This document shows positions 1 to 9,625 of a DNA stretch of 56,022 bases, piece by piece. Location: contig NZ_NHRY01000270.1 of the NCBI RefSeq assembly GCF_002937115.1, positions 1 through 56,022 on the forward strand. The letters are read 5' to 3'. Position 1 is the stretch's first letter. Each line of letters begins with the position of its first letter. The stretch comes from Rhodopila globiformis. GTDB lineage: Bacteria > Pseudomonadota > Alphaproteobacteria > Acetobacterales > Acetobacteraceae. The notes under the pieces were generated by a model. That model was not told the DNA's origin. It saw only the letters and a list, made by a program, of their open reading frames with translations, and made no database searches. The position numbers and the translations under genes are program-made.

Positions 1-1
1 C

Positions 2-655
2 GCACCGGCCCCCGCGGCGGAGACTCCGCCGGCCGTTGCCCCGCCGCACCCTGAGGAGCCGGCGGTTGCGGCTCTTCCGCCGGCGACCGCACCGCCGCCG
101 GCTGCGATTCCGCCGCGGCAGAAGGAACCCGCGATCGTGGCACCGCCGCTTGGCGCGGCTCCACCGCCGGCCGCCGCCGCACCGCCGCCACAGAAGGAAC
201 CCGCGGTCGTGGCTTTGCCGCCTGCCGCGGCTCCGCCACCCGCCGCCGCACCGCCGCCACGGAAGGAACCCGCGGTCGTGGCTTTGCCGCCTGCCGCGGC
301 TCCGCCACCCGCCGGTGCCGCCACCGCCCTGGCGACCCCGGCACCACCGCATCGGCTGACGCCCCGGCCGCCGGACCAGCATGCCGATGAGCTGTATGCC
401 CGCGGCAAGGCGGCGGAAGCGCAGGGCGACATCTCCGGCGCCCGGCGCTTCTATGCCGCCGCGGCCGCGCGTGGCCACGCCGCCGCCGCCCGCGACCTGG
501 GCCGCATGTACGATCCGGCGGTGCTGGACCGCATCACCGTGGGCGGCATCGATCCCAATCCGGCCCTGGCCCGGCAGTGGTACCAGCGCGCCGCCGAACT
601 GGGAGACCCGGACGCCAAGCCCCTGCTGCAAGCCCTGATGACGACCACGAGGTGA
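2..655 (+). CDS. Sel1-repeat protein with Pro/Ala-rich linker (5' end outside window)
   Basis: The frame is open from the first bases, so the start lies upstream. What is visible is a long low-complexity Pro/Ala region containing repeated KEPAVVALPPAA-type units, then a helical C-terminus with two Sel1/TPR-like repeats (GDISGARRFYAAAAARGH and NPALARQWYQRAAELGD). Sel1 repeats are protein-interaction scaffolds, often exported or periplasmic in proteobacteria, and the Pro/Ala stretch looks like a cell-envelope-spanning spacer. No catalytic domain is visible. The stop TGA lies two bases before the next ATG, so it is probably cotranscribed with the TAXI receptor gene. Exact function is unknown; export is inference. 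Confidence 0.7.
   Translation, partial: APAPAAETPPAVAPPHPEEPAVAALPPATAPPPAAIPPRQKEPAIVAPPLGAAPPPAAAAPPPQKEPAVVALPPAAAPPPAAAPPPRKEPAVVALPPAAAPPPAGAATALATPAPPHRLTPRPPDQHADELYARGKAAEAQGDISGARRFYAAAAARGHAAAARDLGRMYDPAVLDRITVGGIDPNPALARQWYQRAAELGDPDAKPLLQALMTTTR
119..323 (+). repeat. In-frame tandem repeat coding Pro/Ala linker
   Basis: Three consecutive units begin at 119, 191 and 260 with CAGAAGGAACCC or CGGAAGGAACCC, with spacings of 72 and 69 bp. The second and third units are nearly identical. Spacing is a multiple of three, so the frame is kept. Such repeats change copy number readily by slippage. Confidence 0.75.
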
Positions 656-657
656 CC

Positions 658-1734
658 ATGCAACGCCGCTTCCTGTTGACTGCCTTGCCGGCCACGGCCC
701 TGCTGGCCGGCGCCGCCGCGCCGCCGCCGTTCACCATCGGCATCATGGGCGGCGAGATCGACGGCACCTTCATGCGCATCGCCACCGACCTGACCTCGGT
801 GATCAACTCCGGCACCATGCGGGTGGTGCCGATCGTCGGGAAGGGCTCGTTGCAGAACATCGGCGACCTGCTGCACCTGCCGGGCGTGGACCTGGCGCTG
901 ATCGCCGCCGACTCCCTGATCCATGCCCGCGAGGTCAACCTGTATCCGGGGGAGCTGCAGAAGATACAGTATATATGTAAGCTGTATGACGAAGACATGC
1001 ACGTCTGCGCCCGGGCGGACATCAAGACCCTGGCGGACCTGAACGGCAAGCCGGTCAACATCGACGTCGAGGGCTCCGGCACCAACCTGACCTCGCGGGC
1101 GGTATTCGCCGGCCTGGGCATCCATCCCGATCTGCGCTCCGAGGAGCCCGGGATCGGCCAGAACAAGCTGCGCCACGGCGAGATCGCGGCCAATGTCTAT
1201 GTCATCGGCAAGCCGGGCCGGCTGTTCAGCACCCAGCCGGCGGGCACCGGGCTGCACTTCCTGTCGGTGCCGTCGAACGAGGCGCTGGAGAAGATCTATG
1301 TGCCCGGCGGCACCTTCACCCATGCCGACTACCCGACCCTGATTCCCGAGGGCGAGACGGTGAACACCATCGGCGTGGGCGTGGTGCTGGCGTGCTTCGG
1401 CTGGCCGCCGAACGCGCCACGCTATCAGCACCTGACGGTGTTCGTGGACACGTTCTTCAGCAAGTTCCCCGAGTTGCTGAAGCCGCCGCACCATCCGAGG
1501 TGGCATGACGTCAACCTGGCTTCCACCCAGCCGGGGTGGGTCCGGTTCAAGCCGGCGGTCGATTGGCTGGCGGCGCACCCGCCGGGGCAGGCGGTGGCGT
1601 CGTCCGATGCGCTGGAGGCGGGGTTCGACCAGTTCCTGGCGCAGAAGGGGGTGCCGCATCTGACTCCGGCGCAGCGGGAGGCGACGTGGGAGTATTTCCA
1701 GGCGCGGATGCGGGGGGAGGCGGCGTCTCGGTAG
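658..1734 (+). CDS. TAXI-family TRAP transporter solute-binding receptor
   Basis: A 358-residue protein with an N-terminal signal peptide (MQRRFLLTALPATALLAGAAA) and the start of a periplasmic-binding fold (FTIGIMGGEIDGTFMRIATDLT). The middle carries typical TAXI features: a NIGDLLHLPGVDLALIAADS stretch and a DLNGKPVNIDVEGSGT segment. TAXI receptors capture organic acids or glutamate-like ligands in the periplasm and hand them to DctQM-type permeases. No TRAP membrane component is adjacent, so it may be an orphan receptor or use a distant permease. The ATG at 658 is chosen because it puts the signal peptide at the N-terminus and follows the preceding stop by two bases. The ligand cannot be read from sequence. 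Confidence 0.82.
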   Translation: MQRRFLLTALPATALLAGAAAPPPFTIGIMGGEIDGTFMRIATDLTSVINSGTMRVVPIVGKGSLQNIGDLLHLPGVDLALIAADSLIHAREVNLYPGELQKIQYICKLYDEDMHVCARADIKTLADLNGKPVNIDVEGSGTNLTSRAVFAGLGIHPDLRSEEPGIGQNKLRHGEIAANVYVIGKPGRLFSTQPAGTGLHFLSVPSNEALEKIYVPGGTFTHADYPTLIPEGETVNTIGVGVVLACFGWPPNAPRYQHLTVFVDTFFSKFPELLKPPHHPRWHDVNLASTQPGWVRFKPAVDWLAAHPPGQAVASSDALEAGFDQFLAQKGVPHLTPAQREATWEYFQARMRGEAASR

Positions 1735-1892
1735 GGGGGCGACGAACCCATAGCGAAGATATTGACCAAGCGGATTGGCCGCTTCTGCCGTCGGCGCGGG
1801 CAGGCCGCCCTTCAGCCTTGTCGTCCGGCTGTTGAATAGTACTGGTATCAAGACTATTACTAACCCCCAATCGACCGGGGGAGCTGAGGGTA

Positions 1893-3968
1893 GTGATAGT
1901 CAGTGAGCTTGCGTGTGCCGACCTTCCGCCTGAACAAAAGGCCGCTGCCGCAGGGTATCGGCCTGACGTGGCCATCATCCTGGCCACCTTCAAAGGCGCA
2001 AGGTTTCTCCGGGAGCAACTTGACGGTTTTCGCAATCAGGCTGACCTGCGGTGGAAGCTGATCTGGCGGGATGACGGATCGACGGATTCCACGGCAGCCA
2101 TAATGGAAGAATTTTCCCGGCACCTCGCGCCGGGGCAAGTTGTTCACGCGGGCGCACCGGGCGACCAACTCGGCATCTTTGACAGCTACATGAGCCTGCT
2201 CGGCGAGGCTCTGGATGCGCCAGCGGTAGCCTTTGCCGATCAGGACGATGTGTGGCTACCGGGGAAACTTCAGCAGGCACTGGAACAGCTGAGGACGGTC
2301 GATCCTATGCGGCCGGCAATCTACTGTGGGCGCCAGACCCTGGTCGACGAGGCGCTACCGCCGATCGGCTTTTCGCCGGGGCTATGCCGCCAGCCGGGTT
2401 TCCCTGGCCTGCTGCTGCAAAACATTGGCACCGGCTGCACCATCGTCATGAACCAGAGTGCGGCCCGCGCGCTCTATGCATCGAAGAAGCCGCGCAGTTC
2501 GCTGCATGACTGGTGGGCCTGTCTTTTCGTTGCCGCAATCGGAGGGACAACTCTCTTCGACAATACGCCGGACGTTCCATATCGCCAGCCTGGTGCCGGT
2601 AGCGTCGGTGCACTAAGGGCGCAGTTTCGGCGATTGATGGGCGTGCTGGCACGGGGTCCCGCCGCGCACAACGCACAATTCACCTCGCACCTCGACGCGC
2701 TCATGAAGAACGAGGCGCAACTCTCCCCGGAAGCCCTGCGTCAGACGCAACAGATCCGGAGCGGATATGCAGGCACATTACGTGCAAGGCTGAGCTTGCT
2801 TGAGACTCCCGGCTTTCGGCGGCAGACATGGGCGGAGGACGCACTTCTCGCGCTCTGGCTTGTTCGCGGCGATATAACGTTTGCACGGCGCCTGCGGAGG
2901 CTATTAAGGAACCGCCTCACCGTGTTTCTCTATGCGCGAGCGCTGGACCTGCTGCGAGAAACCCTTATTGCCAAAGACTGCTGGACATTTCGCCTGCGAC
3001 GGCCGGTGACGCCGGAGGTTCGATGCTTGCTGGAGCCAGCAGCCGGAGCCTGTTACAGCCGGTTGGCGATCTTCGTGATATTCGCCGAACGCCTCGGCCA
3101 TAACCATTATCGCGTCATCAACGGCCTGGCACGGTCGGGCTACGCCGTGGCATTGCTGAACAATCGATCGTTTGCGGTGGACCAGAGCTACCCGGATGGG
3201 GTGGCATTCGCGGTGGAAAATCATAATGTTGGCCGGGACTTCGGAGCATATCTGCGAGGGCTGCGACTTATACAAGCAAAAGGCTACTTAGCTGCTGATG
3301 CCAGGATTATGTTCTTAAACGATTCGGTAATATACTTGCCTGGACACGAAGCAGTATTCGCAATGTTCGCCGAACAGAAGGACGACTGGATCGGCATTAC
3401 GGAAAATCATCATGTTGAGTACTACGTTGCATCGTGGTGCTTCGAATTGTCGATTGCTATCATCAATGGCGACGCTTTTCGCAAATGGTCTGCTGCGATG
3501 ATGCCGCTCAATAACCGTGCCTACCTGATTAGCCGTGGCGAGATTGGGCTCTCCCGGGCATTGCTTAGGGCCGGATACAAGCCTAAAGTGCTCTTTGACA
3601 GCACGTTCTGGAGCGCGCTCTGCAGCGCGACCGACGGCCTAAGAACCGATCTGGCCAAAGTCATTCCCCGTTATTTGCGCACCATGGATCGACAAGGCTT
3701 CGGCAAGAACGGAATACTGCGGAAGGCCAACCAAGCTCATCTGTTCACGTTTGGCGGTGCATTATCAGGGTTATTCCCATTCCTGAAGAAGGACATCCTT
3801 TACCGTTATGTATTCGAAGAATATGAGGTTGAAGCACTATGCGAGGGGCTTGCCACGCGATATGGAGATGCAATCGCCGACGAGTGCCGGGGCTTTCTGT
3901 TTAGAAGGGGCAATGGCGCGAACTTACAGGGGTTCGCAGGAATTCGCTGGATCATAGGGGTTGATTGA
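1893..3968 (+). CDS. GT2 glycosyltransferase fused to RgpF-like rhamnan-synthesis domain
   Basis: A 691-residue two-domain protein. Residues about 29-250 form a GT-A family-2 domain with VAIILATFKG, the nucleotide-binding WRDDGSTD and an acidic FADQDDVW motif typical of rhamnosyltransferase-like enzymes. Residues about 385-600 match the rhamnan synthesis protein F (RgpF) family, with the signatures NHNVGRDFGAYLRGL and MFLNDSVIYLPG. Such proteins assemble rhamnose-rich cell-surface polysaccharide at the cytoplasmic face. The start is a GTG preceded by a GAGG-rich stretch. The next gene overlaps its end by 8 bp, implying translational coupling. Base composition becomes more A/T-rich toward the 3' end, suggesting acquired polysaccharide DNA. 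The sugar transferred is inference. Confidence 0.82.
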   Translation: MIVSELACADLPPEQKAAAAGYRPDVAIILATFKGARFLREQLDGFRNQADLRWKLIWRDDGSTDSTAAIMEEFSRHLAPGQVVHAGAPGDQLGIFDSYMSLLGEALDAPAVAFADQDDVWLPGKLQQALEQLRTVDPMRPAIYCGRQTLVDEALPPIGFSPGLCRQPGFPGLLLQNIGTGCTIVMNQSAARALYASKKPRSSLHDWWACLFVAAIGGTTLFDNTPDVPYRQPGAGSVGALRAQFRRLMGVLARGPAAHNAQFTSHLDALMKNEAQLSPEALRQTQQIRSGYAGTLRARLSLLETPGFRRQTWAEDALLALWLVRGDITFARRLRRLLRNRLTVFLYARALDLLRETLIAKDCWTFRLRRPVTPEVRCLLEPAAGACYSRLAIFVIFAERLGHNHYRVINGLARSGYAVALLNNRSFAVDQSYPDGVAFAVENHNVGRDFGAYLRGLRLIQAKGYLAADARIMFLNDSVIYLPGHEAVFAMFAEQKDDWIGITENHHVEYYVASWCFELSIAIINGDAFRKWSAAMMPLNNRAYLISRGEIGLSRALLRAGYKPKVLFDSTFWSALCSATDGLRTDLAKVIPRYLRTMDRQGFGKNGILRKANQAHLFTFGGALSGLFPFLKKDILYRYVFEEYEVEALCEGLATRYGDAIADECRGFLFRRGNGANLQGFAGIRWIIGVD

Positions 3969-5697
3969 CACCAACGATCCTGCTGATCGTCAAACTCCTG
4001 CCCTGAAGAGTCGGCGTCCAAGCATGTTCGGGGATCGACCTGACACAAGTTCAGTTGGTGGTCTTATGCTCCGTAAAATAATCAAGCGTTGTGCGGAAAG
4101 ACTTGGATACTCAACCAGGTGCCAAAGGTGGCTGACCCCCGAAGACCAGGAAAGTGCGAAATTTAGGGCGTTCGTAGAGCGCAACATTGACAAGGCCGAC
4201 TACCTGTCCCGTAATCCGGACGTAGCTAAGGCCTGTGCGGACCCCGTTGAGCACTGGTTGAACCACGGGTGTCTGGAAGGGCGCCGTCTGTCGCCGGATC
4301 TTGAAGTTCTTTTAGGGCAAACAGCGGCGCTAGCTGACCAGAAAACCTGGGAGCTGTTCCGGTATCGTGGAAAATTTGTTGCAGTAAGACCCACTTTCCT
4401 GCCACAGCGCGTTGTTGATCAAATACTTGAGCAGGGGCAGTTTGACGCGGCGGTCTTTGCGCCGGGCTTCCATGCCATACGAACTTTGCGACGCTATAAT
4501 TTTGCAGACTTGCTGAGCCGTCACGGTATCGATATAACGAGGCTTCTCGGCGTAATATCGCAACGTCCTCGCGCGGTTATCTTATTACCATTTCTTGTTA
4601 TTGGAGGAGTTGAAAAGTATGCGTCGGCGATCGTAGAGGCTTTTGAGGCTGCTGGCCTATGGCCAACCCTTGTGTTGGTAACGGATCAAACGGAAGCCGC
4701 TGCCGCGAAATGGCAACCCCTTAGTATACTGGCTCCGTTGCGTAAGGCACAAATCGTTTTCTGGCGCAGCTTCTGTCCATCGGTTGGGAGGCATGAAGCG
4801 GCGCTAGCTAGGATCCTGAATGGCATAGCGCCAGATGTCATTCTTGTTATAAACAGCCAAGTCGGCTTGGAGATGGTGTCTCGCTATGGCCGTGGTCTTT
4901 CTCAGAAGTCTAAGTTATTTTGCGCATTTTTTGGCTTGAGCCCGAACGCCCTTGGTGCACCGTATGGATGGCGCTACCCAAGGTCTACCCTGCCGTTTGC
5001 AACGGCTCTTACCGATAATGGTCGTACTGCGAGGATTTTGCGCAACTCGTTCGCAGCGCTTCCACAATGCAGAATCGCAATCTTGCCGCCGATGAGCGAA
5101 TTGGCAACCCGGGAGGAGTGGGATGAACGGTTGTTTGCCCGCCGTCTTCGTGCTGCCTCGGTTCAACCCTGCAAGAGGTGGCTGTGGATCTCGCGAATAG
5201 AGTATTTCAAGGGCCTAAAACTGCTGAATGAAGTAGCAACCCTCCGCAGTGGAGATGAGTTCCACATTTTCGGGCCGGCGGACAGGCCGCTGGAAGAACT
5301 AGGCTTACGGAGCGATAATATTAAGCACAATGGGTTTCTCAATAACGTAGGCACTATAGATTGTGCACTGTATGACGCCTTTATTTTCACCAGCATGTTC
5401 GAGGGAATGCCAAATGTCGTACTGGAAATGGCGCAGAAAGCAATCCCACTTGTTTTAACTCGTGTTGGAGGCTTGGATGAAACGTTCGACGATAGCGCAG
5501 CCATCTTTATCGAGCCGGATAAGCAATCATCAAGTCGGAGTTTTGCAGACGCGCTCGCTGGTTTGACAATGAAGTCACCTGATGATATTGTATCTATGGT
5601 AAATGCAGCCTATGAGCAAGCCTCTAGTCGCCATGGGCCAGAAACCTTCCGCCGCAATGTAGCAAGGCTATTCTGCACCCATGAGCCAAATGCCTGA
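3961..5697 (+). CDS. GT4-type glycosyltransferase (GT-B fold)
   Basis: A 578-residue protein. The N-terminal ~200 residues are family-unspecific but include SRNPDVAKACADPVEHWLNH, a short helical unit seen in polysaccharide glycosyltransferases. From about residue 200 a GT-B enzyme is visible: LLPFLVIGGVEKYASAIVEA, then the donor-binding half with RWLWISRIEYFKG, FHIFGP and the C-terminal motif MFEGMPNVVLEMAQ whose E-x7-E pattern binds the nucleotide sugar. It probably adds a sugar to a cell-surface polysaccharide. A TTG at 3961 overlaps the upstream stop by 8 bp; ATG codons at 4024 and 4066 are alternative starts. Codon use is clearly more A/T-rich than in the housekeeping genes here, a sign of transfer. 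Confidence 0.78.
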   Translation: MIDTNDPADRQTPALKSRRPSMFGDRPDTSSVGGLMLRKIIKRCAERLGYSTRCQRWLTPEDQESAKFRAFVERNIDKADYLSRNPDVAKACADPVEHWLNHGCLEGRRLSPDLEVLLGQTAALADQKTWELFRYRGKFVAVRPTFLPQRVVDQILEQGQFDAAVFAPGFHAIRTLRRYNFADLLSRHGIDITRLLGVISQRPRAVILLPFLVIGGVEKYASAIVEAFEAAGLWPTLVLVTDQTEAAAAKWQPLSILAPLRKAQIVFWRSFCPSVGRHEAALARILNGIAPDVILVINSQVGLEMVSRYGRGLSQKSKLFCAFFGLSPNALGAPYGWRYPRSTLPFATALTDNGRTARILRNSFAALPQCRIAILPPMSELATREEWDERLFARRLRAASVQPCKRWLWISRIEYFKGLKLLNEVATLRSGDEFHIFGPADRPLEELGLRSDNIKHNGFLNNVGTIDCALYDAFIFTSMFEGMPNVVLEMAQKAIPLVLTRVGGLDETFDDSAAIFIEPDKQSSSRSFADALAGLTMKSPDDIVSMVNAAYEQASSRHGPETFRRNVARLFCTHEPNA

Positions 5698-6478
5698 TAT
5701 TACCGCCACGGTAGTCTTTCACAATGAAGGTGCCTTTGCCATTCCGGCGCTGGAGTCGTTCAGATTTATGGTTGGAGCGGCGCGCCGGCATGGCATCAAG
5801 ATTCAGACCCAAGCGGTGCTCGATCGTCCCGATTATACGACTCGTCACGTTGTAAATACGTTCTCTGACTGGCTAGATAATGTAGAAGAGGTCAATTTTG
5901 GCGATCTTGGTCTATCGCGTAATGCCGCCGTGGAACGTGCCAATGGCCGCTTTCTCGCGTTCTTTGATGGAGACGACTTATGGGGCGCAGAATGGTTATG
6001 CAGAGCCTATGCGTTGGCACAGGCATCAGATGCTCCCGAAAAGATCATCTGGCATCCGGCTTGGCTCTACTACTTTTCGGAAGCTGATTTCGACAGAACC
6101 GTCTTGGATGCCACGGCGCATCCTGATGCTGCGTCATTCCTGGCCACGCACGAGGCCAGCACGAGTGACAGTTTTGATGGAAGGGGGCTCGTTCTCGATA
6201 ACGTATGGACGGCAAATGTCTTTGCCGCAAAGGAACTGCACATGCGATTTCCATATCCTGCGACAGATGCTCAAAGAGGCGTTGGGGTGGAAGATTGGTC
6301 GTGGAATCTGGCCACACTTGCGGCGCGAATAGCACACTTGATCGTACCAGAGACCGTTCATCTGATTCGAATCAAGGAGTCAAACTCGGTAGGTCAGCGC
6401 AACATAGCCAAAGGCCTGTTGCCGAATGTTCCTGCAAATTTTCTCTGGGCCAAGCAGAATGAATTAGCACTGCGATAA
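5681..6478 (+). CDS. Family 2 glycosyltransferase
   Basis: A 265-residue GT-A-type transferase. It starts ITATVVFHNEGAFAIPALES, contains a DFG-like NFGDLGLSRNAAVERANG stretch, and has the metal-binding acidic motif FFDGDDLWG at about residues 88-96. A later GVGVEDWSWNL matches the family's conserved ED acceptor-side motif. It overlaps the upstream GT4 gene by 17 bp and shares its A/T-rich composition, so the two were probably acquired together and are translated from one message. Role: transfer of a sugar during polysaccharide assembly; donor and acceptor unknown. A second in-frame ATG lies at 5690. Confidence 0.75.
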   Translation: MSQMPDITATVVFHNEGAFAIPALESFRFMVGAARRHGIKIQTQAVLDRPDYTTRHVVNTFSDWLDNVEEVNFGDLGLSRNAAVERANGRFLAFFDGDDLWGAEWLCRAYALAQASDAPEKIIWHPAWLYYFSEADFDRTVLDATAHPDAASFLATHEASTSDSFDGRGLVLDNVWTANVFAAKELHMRFPYPATDAQRGVGVEDWSWNLATLAARIAHLIVPETVHLIRIKESNSVGQRNIAKGLLPNVPANFLWAKQNELALR

Positions 6479-6989
6479 TGCTTGTTGCCCCAAGTTATCG
6501 ATACTGTGGTATCTGTGCATAGACCCTGTTGATTACTGGGCTCAATACAAGAAGCTACCTCTCTGACTACGTTTATAATACAGTTGGGGTGACTTTTAAC
6601 TTGGCAAAACTGTCTGGTCAAGCTGTGTGGGCGCCATGGCGCTGACGTTGTCGTTCGCCCTGGTGTGCTCAGCCAGCTCCTTGACCGCCGTCGCGGCGCC
6701 AGCGTGGCCGGGTGGCGAACTTTAGACTGTTGACGAGGAGCACCCTGCGAGCGAGCGCGCACGCAAAGAGGCGGGGCGACGTTGCTTCAAGGCTGCGAAG
6801 CGAGACATCGCACGCAAGCGACCAGTTAAACCCGTCCCATAAAAATGTGGCGGTTTGCCATCACAGACCAAGCCGGGCAGATCAGCATAGGGGTAGTCGG
6901 CCGCAAGGGCCATCGGAACTAAGGTTGGCAGTTCACCGCGCCGTATCGCCCATGGCACATATGATCTATCAATTCACTCACCCGCTTCG
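6479..6989. other. 511-bp non-coding stretch with possible decayed coding remnants
   Basis: No convincing intact gene was found. A short plus-strand frame ending near 6726 (GADVVVRPGVLSQLLDRRRG) and a minus-strand frame from 6958 to 6722 (GELPTLVPMALAADYPYADL) look protein-like but have no full domain, start context or partner. They may be fragments left by rearrangement at the edge of the A/T-rich polysaccharide block. The composition changes sharply near 6600. Confidence 0.4.
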
Positions 6990-8117
6990 TTGTCTCATGG
7001 TGCCGCCTTGATCGAACCACTTCTCCTGACCAACCTTCACGAGCAATCGCCTGGATCACGGCGCCTTGTCCATGGCTATGCGACATCAGGCACGTGGAAG
7101 CGGCTCTTCCGTCGTGGCGTTGACGTTCTATGGGAAGTACTCCGCGCCTTGCCGCACGACCTGATCCGTCACGTGCGGCGCGAAACGTCGGCTTTGGTCC
7201 GTCAGGAACTGGGCGTGCAGCCCGCCAGCGCGGTGACCCGGATCGCGCTCTATGTTCACTACTCGGCCAGCGGCCTCGTGTCCGAGATGGTCCGCTGCCA
7301 GCTTTCGCTGCTCGGCCAGTTTGGTTTCTCTGTCGTATTCGTCTCCATGGCCAATCACATTCCCGAGGATGACTGGCAGGCCGTGCGCCGCCTTTGTGCC
7401 TTGGTTGTGAAACGGGAGAACTTCGGCCGTGATTTCGGCGCCTGGCACGACCTGATGCCGGAGGTTCGGAGGCGCTGGCCTGCCATCGAAGAACTGATCC
7501 TGATGAATGACAGCGTCCTGGGCCCGATTCACGCACTGGAACCTGTCATCGATACCATGCGGGCGGCCGGGCACGGATTGTTCGGGCTGACAGAGAGCCG
7601 GCAGGGCGGTTCCCACCTGCAAAGCTATCTGTTGCTTGCCCATGGCAAAGACGCGGTCTCTGATCTCATGCGCTTCCTGGAGGCTGTCCATATCAGCCAC
7701 TCGAAATGGCTGCTGGTCCAGTTGACCGAGATTCGCCTGGCGCGGTGCATGCGCAAGCGCGGGCATCGTGTCGCCGCGGTGTTCGGCTACGATCGGCTGG
7801 TACAGGCTGCTGTCGCCGATCCGACAGAGCGGGCTCGGCTCGAGGCGTCAAATGCGAGGCTGAACGGCCTGACACAGCTGCCGAATGACCAGGCAGCCGC
7901 GTTGCTTCATAAGTGGCCGCTCAATCCCACGCACCATATGTGGCACTTGCTCGTCTCGCGGTTCGGCAATCCGTTCCTGAAGACGGAACTCGTGCTGCGC
8001 AATCCCGGACAGCTGCCCGGCGTCGCGTCCTGGCCGGCGGTGGTGCCGCCGGACGCGCCCTGTCCGCTGTCGGTTCTGCACGCGCATCTGAAAACAGTGC
8101 AGGCCGCAGGCCCGTAA
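6990..8117 (+). CDS. RgpF-like rhamnan-synthesis domain protein
   Basis: About 375 residues, essentially one RgpF domain: [40 protein letters not shown] and [18 protein letters not shown]. The same signature (GRDFGAW/Y, then LMNDSV) occurs in the C-terminal half of the 1893-3968 protein, so the window has two paralogous RgpF modules, here without the GT2 domain. Role: inferred glycosyl transfer or modification in rhamnose-containing surface glycan. The start is uncertain: TTG codons at 6990 and 7008 are candidates and no ATG sits in a good position. Composition is high-GC, like the chromosome core, unlike the preceding transferases. Confidence 0.72.
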   Translation: MSHGAALIEPLLLTNLHEQSPGSRRLVHGYATSGTWKRLFRRGVDVLWEVLRALPHDLIRHVRRETSALVRQELGVQPASAVTRIALYVHYSASGLVSEMVRCQLSLLGQFGFSVVFVSMANHIPEDDWQAVRRLCALVVKRENFGRDFGAWHDLMPEVRRRWPAIEELILMNDSVLGPIHALEPVIDTMRAAGHGLFGLTESRQGGSHLQSYLLLAHGKDAVSDLMRFLEAVHISHSKWLLVQLTEIRLARCMRKRGHRVAAVFGYDRLVQAAVADPTERARLEASNARLNGLTQLPNDQAAALLHKWPLNPTHHMWHLLVSRFGNPFLKTELVLRNPGQLPGVASWPAVVPPDAPCPLSVLHAHLKTVQAAGP

Positions 8118-8284
8118 CAGCCATGTCTGTAACGGGCCTTCCGCAAGCCTGTTTCGGTCGGTTGAAGTCCCGGGCCGTCGCTACCATCCGCGACGCCGGA
8201 GTCTCCCCCACTCCAACCCAACCGTTGCAACCACTCTCCCACCCTGTATGGTCCGCCGGATTTCGAGCCCAAGGACACCCACCC

Positions 8285-9001
8285 ATGCGCCCATCCGGCC
8301 GCACCGCCGACCAACTCCGCGAAGTCTCCCTCACCACCGGCTTCGCCCGCCACGCCGAAGGATCCTGCCTGATCCGCATGGGCGGCACCGAAGTCCTCTG
8401 CGCCGCCAGCGTGGAGGCGCGGGTGCCGCCGTTCCTGCGCAACACCGGCCTCGGCTGGGTCACCGCCGAGTATGGCATGTTGCCCCGCGCCACCCACACC
8501 CGCGGCGACCGCGAAGCCGCCCGCGGCAAGCAGTCCGGCCGCACCCAGGAAATCCAACGCCTGATCGGCCGCAGCCTGCGCGCGGTGGTGGACCGGGCGG
8601 CGATGGGCGAAATGTCCATCACCCTCGACTGCGACGTGCTGAACGCCGACGGCGGTACCCGCTGCGCCGCCATCACCGGCGCCTGGGTGGCGCTGGCGCT
8701 GGCGTTCCGCCACCTGGTGAAGATGAACGTGCTCAAGACCGTGCCGCTGACGGGCCAGGTCGCCGCCGTCTCCTGCGGCATCGCCGGCGGCGACGCGGTG
8801 CTGGACCTGGACTACGCCGAGGACTCCAGCGCCGACGCCGACTCCAACTTCGTGCTGACCGATGGCGGCGGCATCGTCGAAATCCAGGCGACGGCGGAAA
8901 AGACCGCGTTCAACGAGGCGCAGTTCCAGGAACTGCTCAACCTCGCCCGCAAGGGCACCGCCGCGCTGTTCGCGCTGCAGCGCCAGGCGCTGGGGGACTG
9001 A
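8285..9001 (+). CDS. rph: Ribonuclease PH
   Basis: A 238-residue protein of the usual RNase PH length. It removes nucleotides 3' of tRNA CCA ends by phosphorolysis, releasing nucleoside diphosphates. The N-terminus [20 protein letters not shown] and the phosphate/RNA-binding stretch [17 protein letters not shown] are diagnostic, as are [14 protein letters not shown] and [13 protein letters not shown]. The ATG at 8285 is chosen over upstream in-frame codons because it begins at the conserved first residues. Its TGA overlaps the rdgB ATG by one base, so the two are coupled. This rph-rdgB pairing is common in alphaproteobacteria and joins RNA maturation to nucleotide-pool cleaning. Confidence 0.96.
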   Translation: MRPSGRTADQLREVSLTTGFARHAEGSCLIRMGGTEVLCAASVEARVPPFLRNTGLGWVTAEYGMLPRATHTRGDREAARGKQSGRTQEIQRLIGRSLRAVVDRAAMGEMSITLDCDVLNADGGTRCAAITGAWVALALAFRHLVKMNVLKTVPLTGQVAAVSCGIAGGDAVLDLDYAEDSSADADSNFVLTDGGGIVEIQATAEKTAFNEAQFQELLNLARKGTAALFALQRQALGD

Positions 9002-9621
9002 TGGCGCGCAGGATCGCTCCCGGCCAGACGCTCGTGCTGGCCAGCCACAACCGCGGCAAGCTGCGCGAGATCACGGCGCTGCTGCGCCCGCACAGCGTGG
9101 AACTGGTTTCCGCCGGCGCGCTCGGCCTGCCGGAGCCGGCGGAAACCGCGCCCGACTTCGCCGGCAACGCCCGCATCAAGGCGCTGGCGGCGGCGGAGGG
9201 CAGCGGCCTGCCGGCGCTGTCGGACGATTCCGGCTTCTGCGTCGCCGCGCTCGGCGGCCAGCCCGGGGTGTTCTCGGCGCGCTGGGCCGGACAGGCCAAG
9301 GACTTCGACGTCGCCATGGGGATGGTGAAGGACAGGCTCGGCGACCGCAGGGACCGCCGCGCCTGGTTCATCGCCGCGCTCTGCCTCGCCTGGCCCGACG
9401 GCCACACCGAAACCTTCCTCGGCCGCATCGACGGCGCCGTGACCTGGCCGCCGCGAGGGGCGAAGGGCTTCGGCTACGACCCGATCTTCGTGCCCGCCGG
9501 CGACCACCAGACCTTCGGCGAGATGGAGCCGGACCAGAAGCACGCGATCAGCCACCGCGCCCGCGCCTTCGCCCAGGTGCTGGCGTCCTGCTTTGCCGGC
9601 AGGCCGGATCCGCACCCATAG
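9001..9621 (+). CDS. rdgB: Non-canonical purine NTP pyrophosphatase (RdgB/HAM1)
   Basis: A 206-residue RdgB/Ham1 protein that hydrolyses dITP, ITP and XTP to the monophosphate and pyrophosphate, keeping deaminated purines out of DNA and RNA. Visible motifs are the substrate loop LASHNRGKLREI, the metal-binding LSDDSGFCV, the conserved GVFSARWAG, and the C-terminal GFGYDPIFVP, TFGEM and HAISHRARA. The start ATG overlaps the rph stop by one base. A palindromic repeat element begins five bases after its stop. Confidence 0.95.
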   Translation: MARRIAPGQTLVLASHNRGKLREITALLRPHSVELVSAGALGLPEPAETAPDFAGNARIKALAAAEGSGLPALSDDSGFCVAALGGQPGVFSARWAGQAKDFDVAMGMVKDRLGDRRDRRAWFIAALCLAWPDGHTETFLGRIDGAVTWPPRGAKGFGYDPIFVPAGDHQTFGEMEPDQKHAISHRARAFAQVLASCFAGRPDPHP

Positions 9622-9625
9622 GCGC

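Noticed and set aside
451..1851. Minus-strand frame opposite the TAXI receptor
   Set aside because: No domain; the plus-strand receptor has a signal peptide and clear family motifs.
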